From Streptomyces sp. NRRL F-5727 (lineage in GTDB: Bacteria > Actinomycetota > Actinomycetes > Streptomycetales > Streptomycetaceae), in the NCBI RefSeq assembly GCF_000719555.1, contig NZ_JOGX01000031.1:1-64000 (forward strand): DNA of 64,000 bases, written 5' to 3'. This document shows positions 32,440 to 41,418 of the stretch, piece by piece. The notes beneath the pieces are model-generated. The model was not told the DNA's origin. It saw nothing but the letters and a program-made list of their open reading frames with translations, and searched no databases. Position 1 is the first letter of the stretch, and each line of letters opens with the position of its first letter. The translations under genes and the position numbers were made by a program.

Positions 32440-34080
32440 TCAGCCCCCCAGCAGCTCGTCCGCGTCCACGATCCGGTAGGCGTACCCCTGCTCCGCCAGG
32501 AACCGCTGCCGGTGCGCGGCGAAGTCCTGGTCGATGGTGTCGCGGGCGACGACCGAGTAGAAGTGCGCCTGGTGGCCGTCCGCCTTCGGGCGCAGCACCC
32601 GGCCGAGGCGCTGGGCCTCCTCCTGGCGGGAGCCGAAGGTGCCGGAGACCTGGATGGCGACCGTCGCCTCGGGCAGGTCGATCGAGAAGTTCGCGACCTT
32701 CGACACCACGAGCACGTTGATCTCGCCGTTGCGGAAGGCGTCGAAGAGCCGCTCCCGCTCCTTGTTGGACGTCTCGCCCTTGATGACCGGCGCGTCGAGG
32801 TGCGCGCCGAGCTCGTCGAGCTGGTCGATGTACTGGCCGATGACGAGGATCTGCTGCCCGGCGAACCTCTTCACCAGCGCCTCCGTCACCCGCCGCTTGG
32901 TCGCCGTCGTCGCGCAGAAGCGGTACTTCTCCTCCGCCTCGGCCGTCGCGTACGCCAGCCGCTCGGACTCGGTGAGGTTCACCCGCACCTCGACGCAGTC
33001 GGCGGGCGCGATGTACCCCTGCGCCTCGATCTCCTTCCACGGCGCGTCGAACCGCTTGGGCCCGATCAGCGAGAAGACGTCCGCCTCCTTGCCGTCCTCG
33101 CGGACGAGCGTCGCGGTCAGGCCGAGCCGGCGGCGGGCCTGGAGGTCGGCGGTGAACTTGAAGACCGGCGCGGGCAGCAGGTGCACCTCGTCGTAGACGA
33201 TCAGGCCCCAGTCCCGGGAGTCGAAGAGCTCCAGGTGCGGGTAGACGCCCTTCCGCTTGGTGGTGAGGACCTGGTACGTGGCGATGGTGACGGGCCGGAT
33301 CTCCTTCTTGGTCCCGCTGTACTCGCCGATCTCGTCCTCGGTCAGCGAGGTCCGCCGGACCAGCTCGTTCTTCCACTGCCGGGCGGAGACGGTGTTGGTG
33401 ACGAGGATCAGCGTGGTCGCCCGGGCCTTCGCCATCGCGCCCGCCCCGACCAGCGTCTTCCCGGCGCCGCAGGGCAGCACGACGACGCCGCTGCCGCCGT
33501 GCCAGAACCCCTCGACGGCGTGCTGCTGGTACGGCCGCAGGCTCCAGCCGTCCTCGGCGAGGTCGATCGGGTGCGCCTCGCCGTCGACGTATCCGGCGAG
33601 GTCCTCGGCGGGCCAGCCGAGCTTCAGCAGCGTCTGCTTGATCTGGCCGCGCTCGGAGGGGTGCACGACGACCGTGTCGGGGTCGATCCGCGCGCCGACG
33701 AGCGGCTGCACCCGCTTCGACCGCAGGATCTCCTCCAGCACGGGCCGGTCGGTGGTGGTCAGCACGAGTCCGTGCGCGGGGTGCTTGGAGAGCGTGAGCC
33801 GCCCGTACCGGTCCATGGTCTCGGCGATGTCGACGAGCAGCGCGTGCGGCACCGGGTAGCGGGAGTACTCCACGAGCGCGTCCACGACCTGCTCGGCGTC
33901 GTGCCCGGCGGCCCGCGCGTTCCACAGCCCGAGCGGCGTCACCCGGTACGTGTGGATGTGCTCGGGCGCCCGCTCCAGCTCGGCGAAGGGCGCGATGGCC
34001 CGCCGGCAGGCGTCGGCGAGCTCGTGGTCGACCTCCAGGAGCAGCGTCTTGTCACTCTGGACGATGAGTGGCCCGTTCAC
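32440..34080 (-). CDS. XPB/Rad25-type DNA repair helicase (bacterial XPB)
   Basis: A 546-residue SF2 helicase of the bacterial XPB group. The N-terminal damage-recognition-like domain starts GPLIVQSDKTLLLEVDHELA. The helicase core has SLRPYQQHAVEGFW (Q motif), PCGAGKTLVGAG (Walker A), VYDEVHLLP (DEVH), GLTATLVREDG (motif III) and GSRQEEAQRLGRVLRP (motif VI). Bacterial XPB is a 3'-5' helicase that works with a nuclease or partner in repair. The large helicase-associated protein at 35728-38394 on the same strand is the likely partner. Three unrelated genes on mixed strands lie between them. RBS: GGAAGGACC upstream of ATG 34080. Confidence 0.93.
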   Translation of the reverse strand: MNGPLIVQSDKTLLLEVDHELADACRRAIAPFAELERAPEHIHTYRVTPLGLWNARAAGHDAEQVVDALVEYSRYPVPHALLVDIAETMDRYGRLTLSKHPAHGLVLTTTDRPVLEEILRSKRVQPLVGARIDPDTVVVHPSERGQIKQTLLKLGWPAEDLAGYVDGEAHPIDLAEDGWSLRPYQQHAVEGFWHGGSGVVVLPCGAGKTLVGAGAMAKARATTLILVTNTVSARQWKNELVRRTSLTEDEIGEYSGTKKEIRPVTIATYQVLTTKRKGVYPHLELFDSRDWGLIVYDEVHLLPAPVFKFTADLQARRRLGLTATLVREDGKEADVFSLIGPKRFDAPWKEIEAQGYIAPADCVEVRVNLTESERLAYATAEAEEKYRFCATTATKRRVTEALVKRFAGQQILVIGQYIDQLDELGAHLDAPVIKGETSNKERERLFDAFRNGEINVLVVSKVANFSIDLPEATVAIQVSGTFGSRQEEAQRLGRVLRPKADGHQAHFYSVVARDTIDQDFAAHRQRFLAEQGYAYRIVDADELLGG

Positions 34081-34212
34081 GCGCGATCAGGTCCTTCCGG
34101 CAGCAGGCCGTTCCCGTAACGGCCAATCCTCCAGTCTGCCCGATGCGGGGCCGTGGTCGGCGGGGGCTGCCACACTGGACGCGACGGACTGCCGAGAGGG
34201 AGGTGGCAAGCG

Positions 34213-34791
34213 ATGAGCGTCGCGCATGATCCGCATGACGGGCCCTGGACGATCGAGGAGGTCCTGGCTCTGGGGGAGGACCGTGGTCAGCGTCGTGAAT
34301 TGATGGGGGAAGCGCTCTTGACGTCACCGGCTCCGGGATTCATGCACCAGCGGGCCTCGTTCCGCCTGGCGTCGCTCTTGGACCAGGCCGTTCAGGCGGC
34401 AGGTGTGTCGGCAGAGGTCCTGGAAGCTGTGAATGTCGTCCTGCCGGACGGTCTCTTCATTCCGGACATCGTCGTGGTCGAGGCGGCCGCCGCCGCCGAG
34501 AACCCGACGACGTGCGACGCCGACGCCGTCCTCCTCGTCGTCGAGATCGTCTCGCCCTCCTCCTCGGGGCGCCGGACCGACCGGCTGCTCAAGCCGCCGT
34601 ACTACGCGGAGGCCGGGATCGAGCACCTGTGGCGTCTGGAGCTGGAGCCCGCGCCCGCGCTCGTCGTGTCCGAACTGAGCGACGGGCGGTATGTGGAGCG
34701 GGTGGTGGCGGAGGCCGGGCGGGGGACGGTCGTCGAGAAGCCGTTCCCGGTCGAGGTGGATCCGGGCCGCCTGGTGAGTCAGCGCCGCTGA
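34213..34791 (+). CDS. Uma2-family putative restriction endonuclease
   Basis: A 192-residue DUF820/Uma2 protein with the PD-(D/E)xK nuclease core: PDIVVVEA supplies the Asp, EIVSPSS the Glu and the downstream LLKPPYYAEAGIEHLW the Lys-containing part. The family is abundant in Streptomyces and cyanobacteria, often in many copies, and its DNA targets are unknown. GAGGGAGGTGG lies 5-10 nt before ATG 34213. Codon use is slightly less biased than in the neighbours near the 5' end (more A/T third positions around 34200-34450), which fits mobile or recently acquired Uma2 copies. It is divergent from XPB. Confidence 0.9.
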   Translation: MSVAHDPHDGPWTIEEVLALGEDRGQRRELMGEALLTSPAPGFMHQRASFRLASLLDQAVQAAGVSAEVLEAVNVVLPDGLFIPDIVVVEAAAAAENPTTCDADAVLLVVEIVSPSSSGRRTDRLLKPPYYAEAGIEHLWRLELEPAPALVVSELSDGRYVERVVAEAGRGTVVEKPFPVEVDPGRLVSQRR

Positions 34792-34802
34792 GGGGGCCGA
34801 GC

Positions 34803-35189
34803 TCAGGTAGTGGGCTCCAGGAACTCCAGGCGGTTGCCGAGGTCGTCGGCGGTGTGGAAGCGGGTGTAGCCGGGGAAGGCGTCGTCCCAGGTGGCGGTCG
34901 TGCCCCGGCTCTCCAGGCGGGCGGCGAGGGCGTGGATGCCGGTGACGAGGATGCCGGGGTGGGCCTTGCGGGCGGGGCGGAAGTCGTCCTCGACGCCGAG
35001 GTGCACCTCGATGCCGCCGCCGCGGAACCAGCAGCCGCCGCGGGCCGCGAGGACCGGGGGCTTCTGGATCTCCGTCAGGCCGAGTGCGTCGCCCCAGAAG
35101 GCGCGGCAGGCGTCCTCGCCGCCCGGCGGGATGGAGAGCTGGACGTGGTGCAGGCCGGCCAGGGCGTAGGTCGAAGCCTCCGTCGACAT
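34803..35189 (-). CDS. VOC-family (glyoxalase-like) protein
   Basis: A 128-residue vicinal-oxygen-chelate protein made of two beta-alpha-beta-beta-beta modules. GLHHVQLSIPPGGEDACRAF starts the first module with its metal His, IEVHLGVEDDFRP gives the second, and RFHTADDLGNRLEFLEP the C-terminal Glu. Members are dioxygenases, isomerases, drug-binding proteins or fosfomycin-type thiol transferases; this one cannot be placed. ATG 35189 is chosen. The upstream palindrome ATCTTGATGTCAAGAT suggests control by an unlinked MarR-type regulator. Confidence 0.85.
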   Translation of the reverse strand: MSTEASTYALAGLHHVQLSIPPGGEDACRAFWGDALGLTEIQKPPVLAARGGCWFRGGGIEVHLGVEDDFRPARKAHPGILVTGIHALAARLESRGTTATWDDAFPGYTRFHTADDLGNRLEFLEPTT

Positions 35190-35203
35190 GACGACAGTCC
35201 CCC

Positions 35204-35231
35204 TTGATGTCGAGAATCTTGATGTCAAGAT
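35204..35231. promoter_or_regulatory. operator-like tandem TTGATGTCRAGA repeats upstream of VOC gene
   Basis: TTGATGTCGAGA (35204-35215) is followed directly by the perfect palindrome ATCTTGATGTCAAGAT (35216-35231). Similar sites are bound by MarR-family proteins; no regulator is adjacent. Confidence 0.5.
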
Positions 35232-35337
35232 AGTGGGCGGCGGAGGGCCGCCGCAAGAGCCGGCCTGAGTAGCGGGGCGCGTGAGGATGAGTAGGCGCGC
35301 GGTGGGACGGGCGGGGCGCGGCCGGTGGGATGGACGC

Positions 35338-35712
35338 ATGAGCCAGCGCACCGCCCCCGCCCCTGCCGCCGCCCCTGCCCCTGCTCCTGCCCCCGACCCT
35401 GCCGCCGCCGACCCCCGCTGGTGGGCGGTGCCGCTGGCGGCGACCCTGCTCGCGCCCGTGCTGTCGTGCGGGGCGGCGGTCGCGGGGGACCTGTTCACGG
35501 CCCTTCCCGTCTTCCTCGCCGCCGGCTTCGTCCTGCCCCTCGCGGTCGTCGCGCCGGGCTGGTTCCTCGCCCGGACCGTGCGGCGGCGCCGGGCGCGCGT
35601 CCGGCTCGCGGTCACGGGGTGCGTCCTGGCGGCGGTCTACCCGCTGCTGCTGACCCAGGTCGCCTGGATGTACTTCTTCGTCATGCTGCTCACCGGCAAC
35701 GTGCGCGCCTGA
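35338..35712 (+). CDS. small membrane protein with Ala/Pro N-terminus
   Basis: A 124-residue protein. Residues 4-27 are an Ala-Pro tract (TAPAPAAAPAPAPAPDPAAA), followed by three membrane segments (WWAVPLAATLLAPVLSCGAA, LPVFLAAGFVLPLAVVAPGW, LAVTGCVLAAVYPLLLTQVA) with an RRRRARVR loop before the last. No family is recognised. It converges on the helicase-associated gene, 15 nt apart. Confidence 0.65.
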   Translation: MSQRTAPAPAAAPAPAPAPDPAAADPRWWAVPLAATLLAPVLSCGAAVAGDLFTALPVFLAAGFVLPLAVVAPGWFLARTVRRRRARVRLAVTGCVLAAVYPLLLTQVAWMYFFVMLLTGNVRA

Positions 35713-35727
35713 CGGCCGGACCCGCGC

Positions 35728-38394
35728 TCAGACCTCCTCGTCCGCCAGTTCCGCCACGCCCGTGATGCGGTGCAGGGGGTACGTGCGGACCTCGTCGGCC
35801 GTGTGGTCGTAGCCGGTCACGAAGCCGCCCTCCACCCGGACCGGGGCGATGACCCGCTGGCTGGCGGCGCCCTCGGCGTTGACGTAGCCGATCCACACCG
35901 CCGAGCCCGTCATGGCCGCCGCCTGCACCGTCGCCAGGGTCTCGGCGGCCGAGGTGCGGGGCAGGCCGCCGGCCGTGACCGGCACGGCGGGTTCCTTGCG
36001 TACCGCCGTGGCGGCGTGGTCACCGGCCCGGATCGCCCGGACCGCCGCCGCGAGCAGCGTGGCGTCGGGGGTCGGCGGGCCGTCCGGGACGGGGGCCGGG
36101 GCGGTGCGGGGCGGGGTGCGGTGGACGTCGGCGCGGGTGATCAGGACGTCGCCCTCCGCGGACTCGGCGGCCGGTGCGTACCCCATCGACCGCAGCCCGT
36201 CGAGGAGCGACGCCGGGTCGGTCTGCGCGGCCAGCACCGTCGGCGCGAGGCGGCGCAGCCGCAGCGCGGCGGAGCGGCGGTCGGCCAGGATCTCGCCGAG
36301 CAGGGCGTCGTCGTCGCAGCGGACGTACGCGGACGCCGCGCCGATCCGCAGATGCCCGTGCTTCCGCGCCACGTCGTCGACGAGGTACGCGAGCGGCTGC
36401 GGCACCGGCGTCCGGGAGTGCGCGGCGAGGAAGGCGTGCAGGTCGGAGGCGGAGCGGCCGGTGTCGAGGGCCCGCCGCACCGAACCGGGCGTGAACCGGT
36501 AGACCGTCGCGCCACCCTTCGATTCCACGTCCGCCAGGACGGCGAGCGCGTCGGCCAGCGGCCGGAGCAGCGGGCCGGGGGCGACGGCGGTGAGGTCGGC
36601 CTGGAGGAGGACGTGGTCGACGGCCTGGGGCAGCAGCGGTTCGAGGAGCTCCGCCGCGCGTTCCACGGCGACCTCCGGCTCCACCCCGCCGCCCTCGGCG
36701 GCCGGTGGGGCGGCTTCGGAGAGCGGCAGGTTGAGCAGGGCCCGGGCGGCCGTGGACAGCGCGCCGCGGCCGGTGATCCCGAGGAGTTCGGCGTCGTCGA
36801 GGACCCAGCGGGCCAGGCGTTCCCGCAGGTCGGCGGGGGGACGTACGGCCGCCGGCTGCGTGGGCGCGGGGGCGGTGCGGACCTCCGAGGCCCAGGGCCC
36901 GGCCGCGCCGGGCTCGGCGGCGGCACCCGCCGCGGGAGCCGCCGCCGGGGCCCCGCCCGGACGGCCGGAGGCTCCGGCGCCGGAGGACCGTGAGGGCCGT
37001 TCCCAGCGCAGCCGGGCCAGCAGGGACTCCGGGTCGGCCGCCGCGCCCGGCGGCAGCGTCGCCAGCAGGCCGAGGACCCGGTGGCGCACCTCGGGCGCCG
37101 CCGCCCGGTCCAGGTCGGGGCCGAGCGCGGACAGCGTCCGGCCCTTCGCGTCCTGTCCGCCGGCCAGCCGCGGGGTGCGGGTCGCCGTCAGCCAGGGGGT
37201 GACGAGGCGGGCCCAGCGTTCGGCCGGCGGCTGGTCGAGCCAGTCGTCGTACGCGGGCGTCGGCGCGTACCGCTCGTCCGCCTCGCCGTCCGAGGCCAGC
37301 AGCCCCGCCCCGTACGCCAGTTCCAGCCAGAACGCGGCGACCGGCTCCGGCACGTCCAGCGCCGCCGCGGTCCGTTTGAGGTCCCGCACCGACAGGCCGC
37401 CGGCCCGGAGGACCGGCGGGCCGCCGTGGTCCCAGGACTTCAGCAGCTCCTCGACGGTCGAGAGCGCCCCGTACGCCTGCCCGGCGGCGGCGCTGTCCAC
37501 AACCTGGGGACGGTACTCGCGCGCCACCCGCACCTCCGGGGCGCGCGGCTCCGGCGACCGGTGCGCCCGCCCGCCCCGCAGGTGCAGCGCCACCTCGCGC
37601 GGCAGCACCACCGTGCGCGGCGACACCGGCAGCAGCAGCCCCCGGTCCCGCAGCCAGCTCACCGGCGGCGTCGGCTTCGCCGTCACCTCGCCGTACGGCG
37701 GGCCCCACACGAGCCGGTCGAGCACGGCGAGGGCCTCCGGCGGCGCGGTGTCGAGGAGCGCCGCCATCCGCTCCCGGTCGGTGAAGAGCGCGGTGAGCGC
37801 GGCGACCGCGGACACCGGGTCGTGGGTGGACGGCAGCCCGGCGGCCGCCACGATCTCCTGGATCCTGCCCGGCGACATCCCGGCCGTCGACTCGGCGACG
37901 GTCGGCCCGAGCCCGGTGGGGGAGGGGTGCTGCGGCGACGGCGACAGCAGCTCGCGCGCGGTCCGTACGAGCCGCAGCCGGTCGTCGTCGCCCCACACCA
38001 GCGCCTGTTCGCGCAGCAGCGCCACCGCGCGGGGCAGCGCCGCCTCGATCTCGGGCTCCTCGTGTCCGCCGTCGTAGCCGGTGAACAGGTCGAGCAGGAC
38101 CGGGTACGGCGCCGGGTCCGGCGCCACCGCCAGGGTCTCCGCCACCTGGAGCGAGAACCGGTCGAGCCGGTCGAGGGCCCGGACCACGGAGGCCCGCGTC
38201 CCGGCCCGGGTGGCCAGCTGCGTCAGATCGTTCGGCACCGGGCCGAGCAGGTCGGGGCGGGCCCGCAGCAGCGCCGCGAGACCGTCGTCCCCGCGCGCCC
38301 GCAGCGCCTCGGCCAGCGTGCGCGGGCTTCCCGCGGTCCCACTCGGACGTCCCTCGGGCACGTGCGCCTCCCGGTCCAGCTCGCCGATCCCCAT
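35728..38394 (-). CDS. helicase-associated protein (XPB partner, Ssl2-like N-terminal domain)
   Basis: An 888-residue protein with no Walker motifs. The N-terminal part (TLAEALRARGDDGLAALLRA, DLTQLATRAGTRASVVRALD) and the long helical middle match the bacterial helicase-XPB-associated family with the conserved N-terminal domain of Ssl2-type helicases. The C-terminus (AVWIGYVNAEGAASQRVIAP then VRVEGGFVTGYDHTADEVRT) is a WYL-like domain that can bind nucleic acid or ligand. In mycobacteria the homologous gene is next to XPB. Here it is 1.6 kb away on the same strand. ATG 38394 is chosen as the start of the conserved part. A role as a DNA-repair partner is inferred. Confidence 0.82.
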   Translation of the reverse strand: MGIGELDREAHVPEGRPSGTAGSPRTLAEALRARGDDGLAALLRARPDLLGPVPNDLTQLATRAGTRASVVRALDRLDRFSLQVAETLAVAPDPAPYPVLLDLFTGYDGGHEEPEIEAALPRAVALLREQALVWGDDDRLRLVRTARELLSPSPQHPSPTGLGPTVAESTAGMSPGRIQEIVAAAGLPSTHDPVSAVAALTALFTDRERMAALLDTAPPEALAVLDRLVWGPPYGEVTAKPTPPVSWLRDRGLLLPVSPRTVVLPREVALHLRGGRAHRSPEPRAPEVRVAREYRPQVVDSAAAGQAYGALSTVEELLKSWDHGGPPVLRAGGLSVRDLKRTAAALDVPEPVAAFWLELAYGAGLLASDGEADERYAPTPAYDDWLDQPPAERWARLVTPWLTATRTPRLAGGQDAKGRTLSALGPDLDRAAAPEVRHRVLGLLATLPPGAAADPESLLARLRWERPSRSSGAGASGRPGGAPAAAPAAGAAAEPGAAGPWASEVRTAPAPTQPAAVRPPADLRERLARWVLDDAELLGITGRGALSTAARALLNLPLSEAAPPAAEGGGVEPEVAVERAAELLEPLLPQAVDHVLLQADLTAVAPGPLLRPLADALAVLADVESKGGATVYRFTPGSVRRALDTGRSASDLHAFLAAHSRTPVPQPLAYLVDDVARKHGHLRIGAASAYVRCDDDALLGEILADRRSAALRLRRLAPTVLAAQTDPASLLDGLRSMGYAPAAESAEGDVLITRADVHRTPPRTAPAPVPDGPPTPDATLLAAAVRAIRAGDHAATAVRKEPAVPVTAGGLPRTSAAETLATVQAAAMTGSAVWIGYVNAEGAASQRVIAPVRVEGGFVTGYDHTADEVRTYPLHRITGVAELADEEV

Positions 38395-38470
38395 CCGCCC
38401 CACGTTATCCGCTGTGCAGGCGCTACCGTCAGGACCGGGACGGCGTTCGGCCGGACGGTGGAGGGGCGGC

Positions 38471-39568
38471 GTGGGCATCGAGAGCGACCGGATGGTCTTC
38501 GACTACCTGAGCGAGGTCGGCGACCTGGCCCAGCAGCGGCAGCTCCCGCCGGGCGACCGCAGCGCCCTGGTGGCGGGCCTCCGCGACGAGATCGACCGCC
38601 GCCGCGCCACGTACGGCGAGGAGTCCCCGTCCGCCGTCCGGGGCATCCTCGGCGACCTGGGCACCCCGGACGAGGTCGTGGCGAGGGCGAAGGACGGCGA
38701 CGGCGGGGGCAGGAGGGGTACGCCCCCGGCCCCCGCCCGGCCCCCGGCCCCCGGCCCGAAGCGCGGCGCCTGGTGGTCCGACACCGACACCGCGACCGGC
38801 GCCGGCGCCGGCACCAGCAGAACCAGCAGCACCGGCACCGGCTCCAGCAGCACCGGCACCGGCAGAACCAGCAGCACCGGCACCGGCTCCAGCAGCACCG
38901 GCACCGGCTCCAGCTCCAGCACCGGCACCGGCACCGAGTCCCCGCTCCGGAAAGAACCCGCCCCCGTCCCCCACCCCCGCGGCTGGTGGCACGGCGAGCC
39001 GGTCGAGCCCGGCGGCGACCTGGACCCGATGGTGCCCGGCTTCGTCGGCGGCGTGGAGGCATGGGAGCTCTTCCGCCCGCCGGAGCCCGAGGCGCCGGAG
39101 GAGGACGAGCCCGAGGAGGCGCCGGCCCCGGTGGGCCGCGCCCGCCGGCTGGCCCGCATCCTGCGGAGGCGCCGCCCCGAGCCGGAGGCGGCGGAGGAGG
39201 AGCCGGAGGAGGAGGCCGCGGCCCCGGCGCGCCGGGGCGTCGCCCATCCCTTCCTGCTGCTCGCCGCGCTGCTGCTGGTCGCGGGCGCGGCGTTCGGCTG
39301 GCTGCTCGCCCTGGCCGGCGGATGGCTGATCGCGTACGGCTCCCGCCGGCTGACCCCGGGCCAGGTCAAGACGGCCGTCCTGGTCCTCCCGGGTCTCGCC
39401 GCGGCGGGCTCCGCCGCCTGGCTGTGGGGCCGGCGGGACGGCCGCTGGGGCGACCCGCTCCCGCCGGAGGCCCTGAGCGCGGCCCTCGCCGACACCTGGC
39501 CCTGGACCCTGCGGGCGGCCGCCCTGCTGTCAGCCCTCTATCTGGTCCACCGCGCCCGCCGCGGCTGA
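38471..39568 (+). CDS. HAAS-domain membrane protein with (S/T)GTG repeat linker
   Basis: A 365-residue protein. Residues 7-75 (MVFDYLSEVGDLAQQRQLPP then GDRSALVAGLRDEIDRRRAT, GILGDLGTPDEVVAR) form a HAAS-type helical domain like DUF1700. A linker at about 115-156 is built from STGTGSSS repeats. An acidic stretch (EPEAPEEDEPEEAP) and three hydrophobic segments follow (FLLLAALLLVAGAAFGWLLA onward). HAAS domains usually pair with PadR regulators and act in membrane signalling, but no PadR gene is adjacent. GTG 38471 lies 76 nt from the divergent helicase-associated gene. The 3' end overlaps the ABC ATPase gene by 39 bp. Confidence 0.7.
   Translation: MGIESDRMVFDYLSEVGDLAQQRQLPPGDRSALVAGLRDEIDRRRATYGEESPSAVRGILGDLGTPDEVVARAKDGDGGGRRGTPPAPARPPAPGPKRGAWWSDTDTATGAGAGTSRTSSTGTGSSSTGTGRTSSTGTGSSSTGTGSSSSTGTGTESPLRKEPAPVPHPRGWWHGEPVEPGGDLDPMVPGFVGGVEAWELFRPPEPEAPEEDEPEEAPAPVGRARRLARILRRRRPEPEAAEEEPEEEAAAPARRGVAHPFLLLAALLLVAGAAFGWLLALAGGWLIAYGSRRLTPGQVKTAVLVLPGLAAAGSAAWLWGRRDGRWGDPLPPEALSAALADTWPWTLRAAALLSALYLVHRARRG
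38811..38937 (+). repeat. 45-bp in-frame tandem repeat (Ser/Thr/Gly linker)
   Basis: 38821-38865 is repeated at 38866-38908 with identity over 43 bases, and is itself composed of AGCAGCACCGGCACCGG sub-units, giving the STGTGSSS linker in the HAAS-domain protein. It is in frame and likely variable in copy number between strains. Confidence 0.8.
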
Positions 39569-40360
39569 GTCCCGGTCCTCCCAGGGCGCGCCGGGGACGA
39601 CGAGCGGGGAGCCGGTCACCGGGTCGGGGACGACGACGGCCGGCAGGCCGAAGACGTCCCGGACCATGGCGTCCGTGACGACCTCGGCCGGCGGGCCCTG
39701 GGTGACGACCCGTCCGGCCTTCATCGCGATGAGGTGGTCCGCGTACCGCGCGGCCTGGTTCAGGTCGTGGAGGACGAGGACCACGGTCCGCCCGCGCGAG
39801 CGGTTGAGGCGGCGGACCAGGTCGAGGACCTCGACCTGGTGCGCGATGTCCAGGTAGGTGGTGGGCTCGTCGAGGAGGAGCAGATCGGTCTCCTGGGCGA
39901 GGGCCATCGCGATCCAGACGCGCTGCCGCTGCCCGCCGGACAGCTCGTCGACGGACCGGTCGGCGAGGGCGGCCACGTCGGTGCGGGCCATGGCCTCCGT
40001 GACGGCCCGCTCGTCCTCCTCGGACCACTGCTTCCACCACGCCTGGTGCGGCTGCCGGCCGCGGGCGACGAGGTCCGCGACGGTGATGGCCTCGGGCGCG
40101 ACGGGCGTCTGCGGCAGCAGGCCGATCGAGCGGGCGATGGCCTTCGTGGGGAGCTTCGCCAGCTCCTCCCCGTCGAGCAGCACCGCGCCGCGGACCGGCC
40201 TGAGGAGCCGGCCGAGGGCGCGCAGGGTGGTGGACTTGCCGCAGGCGTTGGGGCCGACGATGACGGTCACCTTGCCGTCGGGGACCGCGAGGTCGAGGTC
40301 CTCGACGACGACCCGGTTCTCGTAGGCGAGGGTCAGCCCGCGGGCCGTCAGTCTGCTCAT
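39530..40360 (-). CDS. iron-siderophore ABC transporter ATP-binding protein (FecE/FhuC-like)
   Basis: A 276-residue ABC ATPase. Walker A is VGPNACGKST (with an Ala at position 5), the Q-loop is LLPQTP, the signature LSGGQRQRVWIAMALAQ, Walker B LLLLDEPTTYLDIAH and the switch His VLHDLNQAARYADH. The LDIAHQVEVLDLV sequence is characteristic of FecE/FepC/FhuC proteins. It energises the two FecCD permeases upstream; the start overlaps the stop of the nearest permease (ATGA). Its tail (DRDSAAAGAVDQIEG) overlaps the convergent HAAS gene. Confidence 0.93.
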   Translation of the reverse strand: MSRLTARGLTLAYENRVVVEDLDLAVPDGKVTVIVGPNACGKSTTLRALGRLLRPVRGAVLLDGEELAKLPTKAIARSIGLLPQTPVAPEAITVADLVARGRQPHQAWWKQWSEEDERAVTEAMARTDVAALADRSVDELSGGQRQRVWIAMALAQETDLLLLDEPTTYLDIAHQVEVLDLVRRLNRSRGRTVVLVLHDLNQAARYADHLIAMKAGRVVTQGPPAEVVTDAMVRDVFGLPAVVVPDPVTGSPLVVPGAPWEDRDSAAAGAVDQIEG

Positions 40361-41418
40361 GCCTTCTCTCCCGTGCGGCTCCGGACGATGAGCCAGATCA
40401 GATACGGGGCGCCGACCGCCGCCGTGAGGACACCCACCGGCAGTTCCACCGGGGAGAACAGCCGCCGTCCCGCGAGGTCGGCGGCGGTGACGATCAGCGC
40501 GCCGAGCAGCGCCGAGCAGAACAGCGGGATCTGCGCGGTGCGCGTCACCCGGCGGGCGATCTGCGGGGCGAGCAGCGCGACGAAGTCGACGGGCCCGGCC
40601 ACGCCGGTCGCGACGGAGGCGAGGACGACGCCCACCGCGACGAGCCCGAGCCGGACCCGCCCGAGGCGGACGCCGAGCGCGGTCGCGGTGGCGTCGTCGA
40701 GGGCGACGGTCCGCTGGGCGCGGGCGGCCCACAGCACGGCGGGCAGCAGGAGCAACAGCGTCCAGCGGACCGGCGCGGACTCCTCCCAGCCGCGCCCGTT
40801 GAGCGAGCCGGTCATCCAGATCTGCGCCTGCTGGGCGACGAGGTAGTCGCCCTTGGTCATGAAGAGGGTGATGAGGGACCGGAGGGCGATGGCGAAGCCG
40901 ATGCCGATGAGGACGAAGCGGGTGGCGTGCAGTCCGCCGCGCCAGGCGAAGACGTAGACGAGCGCGGCGGCGAGGACGCCGCCGGCGATCGACAGGTACG
41001 GCAGCACCGTGTACGAGGCGAGGCCGAAGGTCATGGCGGCGACGGTGAGCGCGCCGGCGCCCTGGCTGATGCCGATGATGTCGGGCGAGGCGAGCGGGTT
41101 GCGGGCGACGGTCTGGATGAGCGCGCCGGCGATGCCGAAGGCGGCGCCGACGGCGAGCGCGGTGACGAGCCGCGGCACGCGCAGCTCCTCGACGACGAAC
41201 GCGGCGGGGGAGTCGCCGCCGGTGAGGATCGTCAGGACCTCGCCGGGGGCGAGGGTCTTCTCGCCGACGCAGAGGTACGCGACGGAGGCCGCGGCGAGCA
41301 GCAGGAGCAGCGCGCCGGCGGCGAGGACGGAGCGCCGGTGGACGAGGAAGGAGGCGGGTCCGGTGCGGACGAGCCCGTATCCGGCGGGCCGCACGCCGGC
41401 GGTCTTGGTGAGGCTCAC
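40357..41418 (-). CDS. FecCD-family iron-siderophore permease
   Basis: A 353-residue membrane protein with about nine to ten helices. RVPRLVTALAVGAAFGIAGA, QTVARNPLASPDIIGISQGA and the coupling loop GVRLGRVRL, and APQIARRVTR, are FecCD/BtuC family signatures. The GTG start overlaps the stop of the other permease gene (GTGA). It forms a heterodimer with the 41415-42419 product for ferric-siderophore import. No binding lipoprotein is encoded next to it. Confidence 0.93.
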   Translation of the reverse strand: MSLTKTAGVRPAGYGLVRTGPASFLVHRRSVLAAGALLLLLAAASVAYLCVGEKTLAPGEVLTILTGGDSPAAFVVEELRVPRLVTALAVGAAFGIAGALIQTVARNPLASPDIIGISQGAGALTVAAMTFGLASYTVLPYLSIAGGVLAAALVYVFAWRGGLHATRFVLIGIGFAIALRSLITLFMTKGDYLVAQQAQIWMTGSLNGRGWEESAPVRWTLLLLLPAVLWAARAQRTVALDDATATALGVRLGRVRLGLVAVGVVLASVATGVAGPVDFVALLAPQIARRVTRTAQIPLFCSALLGALIVTAADLAGRRLFSPVELPVGVLTAAVGAPYLIWLIVRSRTGEKA

